Origin: Glycine soja | Taxonomy: Eukaryota > Streptophyta > Magnoliopsida > Fabales > Fabaceae | Assembly: GCF_004193775.1 (NCBI RefSeq) | Contig: NC_041021.1 | Coordinates: forward strand, 20,428,632 to 20,492,631 | Direction: 5' to 3' | Length of the DNA stretch: 64,000 bases | Shown here: positions 33,866 through 45,580 of the stretch, piece by piece | Numbering within the stretch: position 1 is the stretch's first letter | Layout: each line of letters begins with the position of its first letter | Program-made: the position numbers and the translations under genes | The notes under the pieces: model-generated | What the model was told of the DNA's origin: nothing | Seen by the model: only the letters and a program-made list of their open reading frames with translations | Databases searched by the model: none

Positions 33866-36394
33866 GAGTAGCTCTAGGAAGGAGACCCTAGCTAGGGTTT
33901 TGTTAACCTGCTCTATGATCTTGTATTCGCTTTGCTAGATTATTCGAAGGAATTCACTGGCCTCTTCTGCCGACACCTCCTTTCTGCCAGACTACATTAT
34001 CTTCTCGGCGAACCTCCCTACCGGCACATCCACCTTCAAAGTGGGAGTTGTGTTATTGGCTGGTCCTTCATTTTCCTTAGCATTAACGAGTCATGCTGGT
34101 AAGTCAAGTGTCACAAAGATGCAACCACTATGGGTCACGCCACTCAGCCCGGTGATGTTGGTTACCTTCGCGGAGTGTGAGTCGATGCTGGCGGTGTCTT
34201 CTTTCTTCTTGCACGAGTTCAAGAGGGCATACTTCCACAGTACAACCTTGCTGCTTTTGTAGGGAAAGGGGGCCGACCCTCAACTTGATGTCGTGGGCGT
34301 GTCTTGGTGCCGTTGGGGTGTAGAGACCCGGGTGAAATGTATCACCAGGGGTTTCGGTTTCTTGGGAGTTTCCATATCCACGGATTGCATGCAGACATGT
34401 TGTTCAAGCTAACCAAGATCGATCATGCGCTACAACAGCTCCTCCACTGCCGTGCTTGTCTCCATGTCGTGTGGCAGACCCAGGTGCATCAAGCAGGGGT
34501 CCTCTTTGTTCCCGCTGGGGAGAACCACACCTGCCTCTTGCAGGGCTTCAAAGATAAACCTTCTTAAGGTTATCACGTCTCCCAAATGCTTGGGCTATCG
34601 CGACCCATACTCCTCTACTGCATTCACGGCCGGCCCTCTGTGATTGGCAAGTGGGTTGGTCTTCACGTTGGGCCCATCCTCTTGGAATGTCAGCCATCCT
34701 GCCTCGATCAAACTTTGAACCTTGGTTTTGAAGGCAAGGCATTGCTCAATCTAGTGCCACGGGGTTCCCCCGTGGTATGTGCATGTGACGTCGGGATTGT
34801 ACCACTTGGGAAAGGGGACTTGATAAGTTCTTCCTGAGGTTACTACCGCCATATGGTTGGACAGTAGTGATGGCAAAAGGTCCTCATAGGACATGGGGAT
34901 CAGGGAGAATTCTGGGGTTCTCCTCGCCGGAAGAAGCCTTCCGGCGTTGTAGCTCATGCTGGGGGAAAAGTTGTTGTTGGGACGAGACTGGGCTAGAGCC
35001 GGCGCCGGAGAGGAGACCCTTGGTGGTGGTGCGGGCATCCTTGGTTGGCCAGGTGCCGAGGGAGAAGAGCTTCCGGTGCAGGCTACAAAGCTTGGGTGAT
35101 GTTGGGCATACTAGTGGGTGTCGTGTGGGGCCTGTTAAGACTTAGGCCAAGCGGGTGTGGAGGTGACAACGTGGGTGTCACCTTCCTTCTTTCTTGCCCC
35201 AGTTGTTCCCACCCTCCAATTGCTGGTGCCGACGGGAGAGGCGTAGTCGCACTTCCCTCTTTTCAACCCGACTTTTATCCTCTCGCCCATGAAGACGAGG
35301 TCCGCCAAGCTGCATGGCATATAGCCTACCAACTTTTCATAGTAGAACACTAGCAAAGTGTCTACTATCATGGTGATCATCTTTCTTTCCATCATGGGAG
35401 GTACCACCTGGGCCGCCAAATCCCTCCATCTCTGGGCATACTCTTTGATGGATTCGTGCTCTTTCTTGCACATGTTTTGAAGTTGGGTCCTATCAGGAGC
35501 CATATCTGTGTTGTATTGGTACTGCCTACTAAAGGCAGTAATTAGGTCCTTCCATGATCGAATGCGGGACGCCTCCAAGTTGCTGTACCAAACCACCGCA
35601 GGGTCGGGCAAATTGTCTTGGAAGAAGTACATAAGCAACTTCTCATCCCTTGAATGCACACCCATCTTTCAACAGTATGTCTTCAAATGGTTCTTGGGGC
35701 AAGTAGTCCCTTTATACTTGTCAAAGTCTGGTACTTTGAACTTGGGAGGGATGATGACATCTGGCACTAGGCACACGTCCATCATGTCCGTGAACGGAAA
35801 GTCACCAAATCCTTCAACGGCTCTTAACCTCTCTTCAAGGAGGTTGAGCTTTTCCCTCCTCTCCGCTGCTGGAGGCAACCCTCCCACAGACAAGAGTATT
35901 GGTTGTACTTGGCGGGGTTGAGAGACCCCCGCTATGTTGGGTTGAGGTAGCGTGTTCGGTGCCAGTCCTCCGGCGATGAACGGGGGGTAAGAGTTATCCT
36001 CCTCGTGAACGTGCTCCCGTGGACCTTCGTAGGAAACCCCAATAGGTTGGGGAGGGGCATGATCCATGTTATCATGCAATGTTGGTGATGTGAAGTTGGG
36101 AGGCAAGCCATAAGGGAAGGCATTCCGTCTGTAGCCCGGATGCGGGCTGTTGGCACGTCCTGTAGTGTCTCTTCCTCATCCGCTCATGTCCAGGATGGGG
36201 TGGTGTGCTGGGCTTGTTGCGGGCTGAAGGACTGGGTCCACTTCAGCGGCGATACTGGCAGCGGTGGTTGTGGCAGGATTACTCTCCATCAACCTTTTCA
36301 TTCCTAACATGGCTTCCATCATGGAAGCCATCTAATCTTTTAAGGCCGACATATCAGCCTTCATTTGTTCTTGCACCTCTTCCAAGTCCGCCAT
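33866..36394 (-). pseudogene. gag: Element B gag, broken
   Basis: Starts at the ATG at 36394 (MADLEEVQEQ). Includes a Pro-rich region, the gag domain (about 35700-35200; open 35665-35135), the Pro/Ser-rich linker and a CTYHGGTPWH knuckle near 34760 in which the usual Gly before His is Trp. Several stops are present: near 35667 (TYC then stop), 35135, 34751 and others toward 33900. It aligns with A gag throughout and served to identify lost Trp codons there. Confidence 0.85.
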
Positions 36395-36643
36395 TGATCT
36401 AGACTTAGAGCGGGTACGATAGGGGTGCTTTGGAGCGCGTTTAGTTATGATGTTTCCACCTAGAGAGGAAAAATGCGGTGAGTATGCAACAAGGTAGTTA
36501 AGTATGAATGCATGCTAGAAGTAAATTGCTAGGGCATTGGATTCACACTAGTCTTTTGAGCAAACTCATGGGTTCAACCTCATTTTATTTGAAGAGAAGA
36601 AAAAGTTTCAACTAGTCAAGATCCGGGTGACAATACAACCGCC

Positions 36644-38511
36644 CTAATGGTTTCTAATTATATGGGCCATCAAGTCTATCATATGATGACAATAGCTGAG
36701 GAGCCCATGAATTTCCTCAGGGCTGAGTACACGTCTGCCATCACCTTGGCCTTTGCTAGTAATCGGGGAAGATCTTGACTCCCGTTCAAAGTAAGGGCGA
36801 ATTGATCCATCCACATCGTCACTTCTCAGTGCAATAAGTCAATCACCCTTCCCCTTGCCTCCTTTTACACGTACAATTGGGCGTACTCATCCACCACCTT
36901 ATGCTCATGGGCCGTTGCCAAATCCAGTTCTTCTTTGTACTTGCCGATGAGGGCTAACATGTTTGCTTCGGTCTCGCTCAGCTGCTGAGACAAACTCCTT
37001 TTGGACCTTAGACAAGTCTTCAATTCGTCGTTTAGAATCATGCCTTCCACTCGTGACTAGTCTCTTTCTTCTCTCCAGAGTTTAAGCTCGTTGTTGCTGC
37101 CCCACAAAGCTCCTTCCGGGCGTGTTTTCCCTTCCGGGCCCTCTTGGTTTCTTGCTCCAAGGCTTTGGCAGTGGCTGCATTGATGTCCATCCGTTCGTCA
37201 TTCTCCCTTTGAATTCTGACAGCTCTTGTTTTGAATCTTTCCTTAACTGCTTGGGCTTTCTCGAGCTCCGCTTTGAGAGCTTGCACCTCTTCACTTTCCT
37301 CTGGGGCTTCAGCCTCTTCCTCTTTAGCAGCTCTCAGCTTCGGGAGCCAATCCAGACCTCGTGTGTAGGCTTTCAACCACCTATGATACCCGTCGACAGT
37401 CCCATTGCTACTCCCCCTAAGTTCTCTATCCTTTCTCCGCACCACCTCCCACACCTTGCGGACTCCCTAGAGCACCCTTGCGTTGGGGTCACTGAAACCC
37501 CGTGTGATGAAAGGTGTGAGGCTCTCCACCAATGGTGCTCCTCTCATAGGGTAGCCAAGCTGACTTATTGCGAGGATGGGATTACAGTTAATACAACCCC
37601 TTGTCCCCATCAAGGGAACATTTGGAAATTCTCCGCATGAAAATAGAATTCCTGATCTTCCCTCCTTCCAGCGAGGGAACCAGTTGACCGACGCCCCTTT
37701 TATGCTTGCCAAGAATTGGTCCCAATTTGCTTCCCTCTTTTCTGCGCATGAACGGTGGCTTTGTAGTGGGCAGGTGTGTCTCGCATCTTGGCGGAATAGG
37801 TGCGAAACCAACCACACATAGAGGGCTGACATGCAGCAGACAATTCTTGTGTTACTCTTTTCACACCTCTGGTCGAATGTGTCGTATATGTCGGCCAAGA
37901 CGGTGACGACCGGGCTTTCCTTGCTGTGGTGAAAGGCGAGGAAAGCGTCAATTGATGCTAGGTCCACTAAACCATCCACGTTTGGAAAAAGGACTACTCC
38001 GAAGATTAACAGCGCCATGATATCAATGAAAGGAGGCCACTCGTTTTGACTTGCCAAGGCCCTTGCTCTTTCTTCTAGACACTTTCTTGGTATACCGACC
38101 ACTCCATTTCTATTTTGCTTTACCCGGTCTAATTCTTGTGCCAAAATTCTAACTACTCTGGCGATTCTAGACATGGAGAGGTAGAATCCAGAAAAGAGAT
38201 AAGGCTTCCTGCCTTCCAGAGGGCATCCAAGAATTTCTTTGAACTCTTCTACAGTCGGCACTAGCTGGAAATCTTCAAAGCTGAAACATCTCAGGGGTTG
38301 GTCATAATACTAGGTGAGGGAAGCGATCGCCTTTGCAGAGACTTCTATCATAGCCAAGTCCCAGATCGATCTCACCGTAGGCTTTGCGGAAGGCTTGCCG
38401 TTGGAGCTGCCCCATCAACTCCCCTAATTCTTGTAAACTAGTGACCTCTAGACCCTTGATCTTGACTTAGTAGAACCTTTTCTTCAGCGGAGGCGTTTGA
38501 CTTGATCCCAT
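36644..38511 (-). pseudogene. ORF1 of element B (DUF7745-like), broken
   Basis: Accessory ORF between the leader and gag. The ATG at 38511-38509 opens MGSSQTPP. A TAA near 38469, a frameshift before 38261, and further breaks near 37467, 37035 and 36865 interrupt it. The best block is 38261-37467 (264 codons), a globular Trp/Cys-containing part with FPNVDGLVDLASIDAF near 37960 and FPNVPLMGTRG near 37620. The C-terminal third is coiled-coil and matches window bases 1-837. I believe it belongs to DUF7745 (from memory). Function unknown. Confidence 0.78.
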
Positions 38512-39384
38512 GCTTTGCTAGAATGGAAAGGTCTTGTGTGAATCAATACTTCGGCATATGCCATGGGAGAAATGGATGAATGCATGAAGAAATGTTTATG
38601 TGATGCATGATACCAATGCATATTACAGACACGAGAGGCCGGAAGATTGTCTCTTTTTAACCACAACATTTGGGCAGCACAGTCCCCCATGTATGTACTT
38701 AAAAAGGTGATACGGACCTTCCGGCTTCCCGTGACATCATGACAGGACCAAACATACAACGCAAGCGTAATGACACGACGCGGCGAAAAATATGCAAGGT
38801 TTTGGTCACAGTCGAGACGCAAAATCAAGGTAATACTCTCAGTTAAAACATGCAGCAGAGATGCACATGTCATTTCATGCATGATAGTGTTCTAAAGAAA
38901 ACAACACATAGCGTGTTTGCTCCGTGCCCCTATTTTGGGTACCTAAACGGGAGGAACTAAAGGTTTTTTAGTAACAATTCCTGAGGTAGTCATATCTCTC
39001 TTGATGGTTTCTAGAGGTATCATTCCCTTTAACAAAAAATATTATGGCGGTAGGAACTACCAGCGACAATACATCATTAAAGAGAAAAACTCTAGATGAG
39101 GTTTCACTGTCATGAAGCAAGTCAGAGACTTAGCATGACCACATATTCACCTCCGCTTCCTAGGTTCCCATGGACCTGGGTATAGGTCCCTTTTTCAACT
39201 CACCGTGTGTGCAAAAAGGTGTTAGTGTTTGTGTGCATCAAATGAACAACAATTTACTTCATGCACATATTACAACACGCTTAAAGCATTATAGAGTTAT
39301 ATAAGAACATAAAGGAAATAAAACTGATGGAAGGGAATTTACAACATTTGCACAAAAATAAATAGGCCTAACTTTCAAAAACAT
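38512..39384 (-). other. 5' leader of element B
   Basis: About 870 bp between PBS and ORF1 without a supported ORF. Contains short T- and A-rich stretches only. A 132-codon antisense frame (38484-38882) shows no family features. Confidence 0.55.
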
Positions 39385-39405
39385 GTCCCCGGTAGAGGCG
39401 TCAAC
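39385..39405 (-). promoter_or_regulatory. Putative primer binding site of element B
   Basis: Minus strand TTGACGCCTCTACCGGGGAC begins one base after the LTR end. It resembles a TGGCGCC...CCGGGGAC gypsy PBS with G-to-A changes at its start. I cannot assign the tRNA without a tRNA set. Confidence 0.5.
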
Positions 39406-39935
39406 TGTCACAACCTACCTTACAGTGGGAGGGCGACGTAGAGGCTCTCGGGTGCGTCTTCCAAGGAAGGAAGGCGCACAGAGTCGCCACCAACGTTTAT
39501 TCGAGGAAAACGTCGGAAAAACCGGAACGTGTGGTCTACAAACTTTAAGTGTGAAAGGTTCGGGAGTTGTTTTTACACATGGAGAAGGTATTAGCACCCC
39601 ACGCATCCGTCACAAAGGACGATAGCCTTTAATCAAATGTGCAATATCATGTCTTCAATTTGTTTTATTTTCCCTTTTATGTTTTTATGTTTTTATGGGC
39701 CTTTTGTATTTTTTTATCTTTTTGTGGTCGACAAGGGTGTTTCCCTCGCTCCTACGTATCCTTAATTGCGATGAAGAAATCAGACCTTTGTAGTTCTTTC
39801 AGAACTAAACGTTGGTTAAGTTGTTTTTATCTTTTTTCGCAAGATAGATTTTAATTGAACAAAGGTCATTTAAGGCATTGGACCATTAAACGATCTTTTG
39901 ATTTTGAAAGAAGAGAAACGTTAAGGCGTTGGACC
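39406..39935 (-). repeat. Truncated 5' LTR of element B
   Basis: On the minus strand it ends GGTAGGTTGTGACA at 39406. Only the last 530 bp remain; the rest is cut at about 39935 within the 'ggcgttggacca' repeat. It carries a CTACGTA module at 39724-39803 and matches the 24335 LTR. Confidence 0.85.
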
Positions 39936-40140
39936 AGTTAAATCTTATTAAGGGAAAGAGATTGGATGCCATGAGCCATGGGCAGCTATACCAGAGCAGA
40001 GTGAAAAGTGCTTTTGACAAAAGAGTGTGCCCGGGTGAGTTCATCGAGAGGGACCTTGTTTTGAAAAAAGTATTGCAGGTTTAGAAGGATCACCGAGGGA
40101 AATGGGGCCCAAACTATGAAGGACCATTTATGGTTAAAAA
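39936..40140 (+). pseudogene. Fragment of gypsy pol C-terminus
   Basis: About 68 codons match the end of integrase in A and B (LIKGKRLDAMSHGQLYQSRV, then GKWGPNYEGPFMVKK), with one stop near 40081. It is on the opposite strand to B, so it derives from a different insertion. Both edges are abrupt. Confidence 0.8.
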
Positions 40141-40303
40141 AAGGAAATTTTATGCAAAATTCCAGAGAACTACTAAGCTGGAGGAGACCTTGACTCAGTT
40201 TATGCAGGTAACAATGTCAAATCATAAAAGCACTGAGTCAGCACTGAAGAACCTTGAGGTCCAGGTGGGACAACTGGCTAAGCAGATAGCTAACAGTGTT
40301 AAT
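40141..40303 (+). pseudogene. Fragment resembling an Athila-type gag C-terminus
   Basis: About 50 codons containing LEETLTQFMQVTMSNHKS and a LEVQVGQLAKQIA coiled-coil end. I recognise this as the gag tail of Athila-like gypsy elements, a lineage not otherwise seen here. It joins the pol fragment in front and a copia LTR piece behind. Confidence 0.65.
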
Positions 40304-40473
40304 ATTTCTTTAAAGTTACTTCTCCTTATTTACTATTTGAGTAACTTATAATTAAAGAAATAATTGAATCTAGGGAATATCTAAGAAAGGGAAATTTTAA
40401 ATTAGGAATAGTCAACAAAATCTTAATTCAACCCCCCCCCCTTCTTAAAATTTATGGGGCCACTTGTCCAACA
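40304..40473 (+). repeat. Truncated 5' LTR of copia-2
   Basis: The last 170 bp of an LTR ending CTTGTCCAACA. It closely matches 53680-53839, the 3' LTR of the same family, and is followed by a PBS (40476-40487, TGGTATCAGAGC). Confidence 0.88.
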
Positions 40474-40475
40474 AG

Positions 40476-40487
40476 TGGTATCAGAGC
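40476..40487 (+). promoter_or_regulatory. Primer binding site of copia-2
   Basis: TGGTATCAGAGC two bases after the LTR end; initiator Met tRNA type, as in copia-1. Confidence 0.9.
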
Positions 40488-40523
40488 AGGTTTCTTGTAG
40501 AAAGCTTAGAAACTTCAAGAAAT

Positions 40524-41519
40524 ATGGCCTCGGCAAATTTCTTATTCCCGGAAGGAAATTCCATCAATAGGCCTCCTATCTTCAATGGAGAGGGTTACCA
40601 CTACTGGAAAACCCATATGCAAATCTTCATTGAAGCAATAGATTTAAACATTTGGGAAGCCATAGAAATAGGACCTTATGTACCCACCATAGTAGATGGA
40701 AGCACAACAATAGAAAAACCTAGAGATCAATGGTCCGAAGAAGATAGAAGAAGAGTTCAATATAATCTTAAAGCCAAAAACATCATTACTTTAGCCCTAG
40801 AAATAGGTGAATATTTTAGAGTCTCAAACTGTTCAAATGCCAAGGAGATGTGGGACACACTTCAACTCACACATGAGAGCACAAGTGATGATAAGAGATC
40901 TAGGATTAATACTCTAACCCATGAATATGAACTTTTTAGGATGAAAACAAATGAAAACATACAAGATGTGCATAAAAGATTCACTCACATAGTTAATCAT
41001 CTTGCATCACTAGGAAAAACATTTCCAAATGAGGATTTAATAAATAAAGTACTAAGATGCCTAAATAGAGAATGGCAGCCAAAGGTAACTGCCATTACTG
41101 AATCTAAAGATCTATTTAGTATGTCTCTTGCCACATTATTTGGAAAGTTGCAGGAACATGAGATGGAATTGCAAAGACTAAATCAAAATGAAGAAAGCGA
41201 AAAAAGAAAAAGGGGAATAGCACTCAAAGCCTCATCCTCCATCCAAGAAGGTAGCGACAACGAGGACTCGGATGATGAAGAAGATTTCTTTTTGTTTGTG
41301 AAAATATTCCACAAATACATCAAAACAAGAAAAAATCAAAGACGTCAAAATTTCAATCAAAATAAGAGATCACACGAAACTTCTCCAACCCTAAGATGTT
41401 ACAAGTGCAATCAACCTGGACATCTAAGGGCAAATTGTCCAACAAATGAGCAGTGAACGGAGAAAACTGAGAAGAAAAATTATGGGGAAAAGAAGGCTAA
41501 GAAAGCCTATATTGCTTGG
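40524..41519 (+). pseudogene. gag: Copia-2 gag, truncated by gypsy element C
   Basis: The ATG at 40524 opens an uninterrupted 310-codon gag N-terminal part ending at a TGA at 41454-41456. The zinc knuckle CYKCNQPGHLRANC near 41397 is intact. Recognisable sequence goes on past the stop (KKAKKAYIAW) until the gypsy LTR at 41520. It keeps the 40 bp missing from copia-1 and the Trp that is TAG there. The rest of copia-2 is largely gone; its 3' end is at 49930-53839. Confidence 0.88.
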
Positions 41520-43077
41520 TGTCGCAACATGCCCTTTTGCGGGCGAGTGAAGCGAGGCTCACGGGTGTGCTTTCCAAAGGAGTAAAGATGCGCAGAGTCA
41601 CCACCAACTTTTATTTGTGGAAAACGTCGAAAAAACCGAAGGAAACCGGTCGAAATAAAAATTCTAAGTTCGGGAGTTGTATTTATGTTTGAGGAAGGTA
41701 TTAGCACCTCTTACGTTTGTCTCAAAGGACAGCAACCTATTTTTTAGAATTGTGAAATTGTGTTATCTTAACTTTTATTTCTTTTTATTTTTTGAGGTCG
41801 ACAAAAGCGGGGCTCTTGCTCCTACGTACCCTCCATCAAAGAGGAAATCAGACCTACGTAGTTCTTCTTAAGAGTGAATCAAGTGATTCTTTTTACTTCA
41901 AAGGTGATCATTTTAAGGCGTTGGACCTTAAAAATGATCCATTTACTTGACAAGGAAAACTGAAATGATAAACTTTCAAACCCTATTTAGTGACGTTTTT
42001 TGTGGACGAGCTTGACTAGGCGAGTTGATTTTAGCCTTAGTTTCACTTTAGTTATTAGTCAATTCGATTAAGAATGAGAAATCCCAAAGAGAAAACGTCC
42101 GATTGATTTTTCGCTTTATTTTACTAAAAGGTATTTTTTGATTATTATATTATTATTTTACCTCTTTTTTTATTTCCAACGTGGTTACGGCACGACCGAA
42201 CGGTCGGAATTCATTTTAACAGAAATTAACGGATGATACAATTCAAATGATCGGTGAAAATTTATTTTATTTTTAGATTAGGCGAGAAACGACTTAAATA
42301 AATGACTGAAGCACGTCAAAAGGGGGGTATAGAAAGCGAATAAAAACGAGAATAAAAGTACATTAAACAAAATATGGACCACCACGGGTACATAGAATGA
42401 ATTGAAAAGCTCGGTTTGAGGTACTTACCAGTTGAAGACTGAAGAAAACAAAGAACGAACGATGAATGTCCAAGAACGGTTGAAAATCTTCGCGTAATTA
42501 CTCACGGAAACGTTACGGAGGCGCCTCGGCTTGGATTTTCTTCACGGAAACAATTTTCCTCAGCAATTTCGAGAGAATAAGAAGTGCCAAGAAGGCTGAA
42601 CCCTTTTCTTCTTCACTCCTCCCCCTATTTATAGCAAAATAGGGGAGGAGCTTGCCACCCAGCTCGCCCAGGCGAGCAAGGTTGCTTCCTCCAGAAGCAA
42701 CCGTCTTCTGGAGGAAGAAACTGGAAGGCCCAAGTGGGCCTGATTGCTATTTGTACCCCCTTTTTTACTAAATGCACCCCCTTTACCTTTTTTGGTAATT
42801 CTTTTTCCGTAACGTTATGAAACTTTACGAATTTCGTAATGATACTTATTTTCCTTCCGCAAGGTTACGAATCCTTACGGATTATGTACTTACTCTTTTA
42901 TAGCTTTCGAAGAAGTTACGGAAACTCACGGAATGCGCAAAAACACCTCCTTTTGATTTCTGGCACGTCTCGGGACTTCACATATTGTGCAACAAAGGGT
43001 GCCAAGTATCTCGAAGCGGCCAATCAAAGGTTGCATATCATCAAATAATAATCCCCGGACGAAATTAGGGTATGACA
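41520..43077 (-). repeat. 3' LTR of element C
   Basis: About 1.56 kb. Minus strand starts TGTCATACCCTAATTTCGTC at 43077 and ends TGTTGCGACA at 41520. A TATA-like CTATAAATAGG is near 42630; a CTACGTA module is at 41796-41866. Target duplication cannot be tested because the other end is lost. Confidence 0.9.
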
Positions 43078-43094
43078 GTTGCCCCTCTTTACTT
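43078..43094 (-). promoter_or_regulatory. Polypurine tract of element C
   Basis: Minus strand AAGTAAAGAGGGGCAAC abuts the LTR, identical to those of A and B. Confidence 0.85.
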
Positions 43095-43329
43095 ACCTCT
43101 CATCGGAGATAAGAGGAAAGCAAAGATATGACACTGATTTCGTCCGTCCTGCCCTTTCTGTGATTAGTCTATAATGACTATCGTCTCTCCTTCTTCTTTC
43201 TCTGCACAACACAAAACAAAATACAAACAACAAGAAGAACAACAAATATAATATACATATACACTTATACACATGTTTGGCGAAGGAACCGATCCGGAAA
43301 ATAACAAAAAACATATTTCCCAGTCACCA

Positions 43330-43890
43330 GAGGCTCCACGCTTGATAACGGAGGACACATGAACAGTGCTAGGCGATGAATTCATGGGTCTCCGAAAGAT
43401 TGAGAATGGAGAATTGGCAAACAGCGTTAGGCAATGAATTCGCGGGGCTCCAGACTCGATGGTGAAGGACTCATGAACAACGCTAGGCAATGAATTCATG
43501 GGTCTCCGAATAAGAGTGGAGAATGGAGAATTGGCGAACAACGCTAGGCAATGAATTCGCGGGGCTCTAGACTCGATGGTGGAGGACACATGAATAGCGC
43601 TAGGCAATGAATTCATGGGTCTCCGAATAAGAGTGGAGAATGGAGAATTGGCGAACAGCGCTAGGCAATGAATTCGCGGGGCTCCAGACTCGTTGGTGGA
43701 GGATGCATGAACAGCGCTAGGCAATAAATTCATGGGGCTCCGGATAAAAGTGGAGAATGGAGAATTGGCAAACAGCGCTAGGCAATAAATTCGCGGGGCT
43801 CCAGACTCGTTGGTGGAGGACACATGAACAACGCTAGGCAATGAATTCATGGGTCTCCGAATAAAAGTGGTAGGACCGAATGGTCCACCG
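43330..43890 (-). repeat. 117-bp tandem array of dimeric units, about 4.7 copies
   Basis: 'gaattcatgggtctccg' recurs at 43378, 43492, 43609, 43726 and 43843 (114, then 117 bp three times). Each unit is two diverged halves of about 56-61 bp, both containing 'gctaggcaatgaattc'. The period is a multiple of three, so a 246-codon antisense frame stays open; I do not regard it as a gene. It sits where B has its 71-bp array, but the sequences are unrelated by eye. Confidence 0.92.
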
Positions 43891-45580
43891 AGTTTTTTCC
43901 ACAAAAAAAAAAGGCAAACATGCTTTTTGCAAAGAAAAATAAATCATTCGTGAGAGCAACATATCTTAGAGAAACAATATACTTGTGCCAAGGGTAATCT
44001 TCCTTGTAACCGAAAATGAAGGGCAGGATGTCAACATTTAGCTTTTAAATGAACATGCAGGGGAAACATCGGGCTAAGCTGAAAATAAATCACTCATAGT
44101 GTATAAAACTCACGCAGGCAAGTGTTTCACCCTATTCCCAAACCATAACTGCACCATGACTTTATTTTGCACACGATTTCCTATCGAATCAGAAATCACA
44201 CGTACGATCACGGATCAATAGGATTTTCTCGAGGGTAGTGTTTTTGGAGAGGAAGCTGGGTGTTTCGGTCTCTTCCTCTTTGTTCATGTGGGGTGGGATA
44301 TCGCCAGTCGAGAACGACCTTGAATGGCAATCTGAAAGGAAGAGACACCAAAAATGGGTTTTCCTTTGCCGACAGTCACTTATTTTGCCGAAAATTTATC
44401 TGGTCTGAAGATTTTCCATTCCCTTTCTTTCATTGATCGAGAATTACTCTGTTTTCCTCCGATCTTTTCCATTTTCACTTCCTTTCGATCTTCAATTGGG
44501 AATCCTTCTTTTTCTTTCTTTTTTATTGTTCTTTTTCTTTCTTTTCTTTTCATTTCTTCCTTCTCTTCCCACTTCCTCTTTTCCTTTCTTTGGGAAATCG
44601 GGTTTTAGCATTCTATTTGCTCTCCCTTGAGGAGATTCCGCTGTCCTTTGCTTTGGGGGAAAGAGTGAGGATTCTTTTGATAGGCCAAGGTTCAAAAAAG
44701 TCTAAGGTTGTGTTCCAATGGGGTCTTTTATCGTGGGAACCCAATCTTGATATCTGGGGCAAAAGAAATTTGGGTGTCAAGGTGTCGGTCTCGGGCCGAA
44801 CTCCCATATCACTCCATAAGGCATGCGTGACAATGATGATTTGAAAACAACGTGCAAAATTAGTCATGGCTACAGCCAGGTGGGCACTCAAGCATCCCGT
44901 TTATGGCATTGTGATACTACGGTCGGGAATTTACACAAACAGACCCAACGTTTCCCAATTATGTTCTTTCATCAGTTCAATGAATTCATCCATTCTTATC
45001 TCGGTTATTCAGGATAATAAACTCTTAGCGTCAGTCCCTTGTTTCCAGAAGATATGTCTGCTCTTTACGAATGATTTATGCTTCCTAACTATAACATGTC
45101 GACCTTCGAGGTCTTTCTTTCTTTTTCCTTTTTTGCTTCATTTTTATATTCACAAAACTATACACCCATGGCCCTCTATGAGGAAAACTTTTCTTTGTAC
45201 ATCTACATTCTTATACATGACAAACTTTTTCTGTACACGCATTGGAACTCTTTCTCTTTACGTCACACGGTCTACATAAAAACTCTATTCTTGTTCAAAG
45301 ATACACTCGTGGTTTATACAAAAATTTCTTTATATACACTCATTACTCACACACGATAATTTCTCTTCACACATTATTTACACACACCAAATCTTTCCAT
45401 ACATAAAAAAAAAACTCTTTTCTTTTTTATATATAGACATGACATTTGTTCACAGCGCCTCTTTCTTTTTCAATTCTTGGTGTTATCATGACTTTTGTTT
45501 GTTTTATTTTTAGGACGACATTCCTAAAGGAAAACTCTACAAGATTCTGGAACAAACATTATCAACAAATAACGAAGTAA
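43891..45580 (-). other. 3' UTR of element C
   Basis: No gene. Resembles B 27740-28760 in order: an accession block near 43960-44230, T-rich GATC-hairpin segment (44390-44610), and a block near 44860-45020. From 45090 to 45480 it is low-complexity T/C/A-rich with many 'tacacac' words. Confidence 0.6.

Larger units (their letters stand above)
24335..39935 (-). mobile_element. Element B, nearly full-length Tat/Ogre-type gypsy
   Basis: Read on the minus strand: truncated 5' LTR (39935-39406), PBS region, leader, ORF1 (38511-36644), gag (36394 down), protease with G-patch (to 33014), RT, partial second RNase H and integrase (to 29658), 3' UTR with a 71-bp array, polypurine tract, and complete 3' LTR (26299-24335). 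About 15.6 kb. It lacks the post-pol ORF that A, C2 and D carry. Confidence 0.88.
41520..45580 (-). mobile_element. Element C, 3' end of a minus-strand gypsy element
   Basis: LTR (41520-43077), polypurine tract, a 117-bp tandem array and about 1.7 kb of 3' UTR homologous to B. No coding region is left. It is inserted in copia-2 gag. Its right limit is estimated, because a second copy of the same UTR (C2) begins near 45580. Confidence 0.75.

Noticed and set aside
43164..43904. Antisense ORF of 246 codons with a 39-residue repeat
   Set aside because: It is open only because the tandem period (117 bp) is a multiple of three; it lies in a gypsy 3' UTR and has no related coding sequence in A or B.
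44354..44640. Phe/Ser-rich ORFs that look like membrane proteins
   Set aside because: They come from T/C-rich low-complexity UTR sequence shared with B and C2 and are not conserved as protein.
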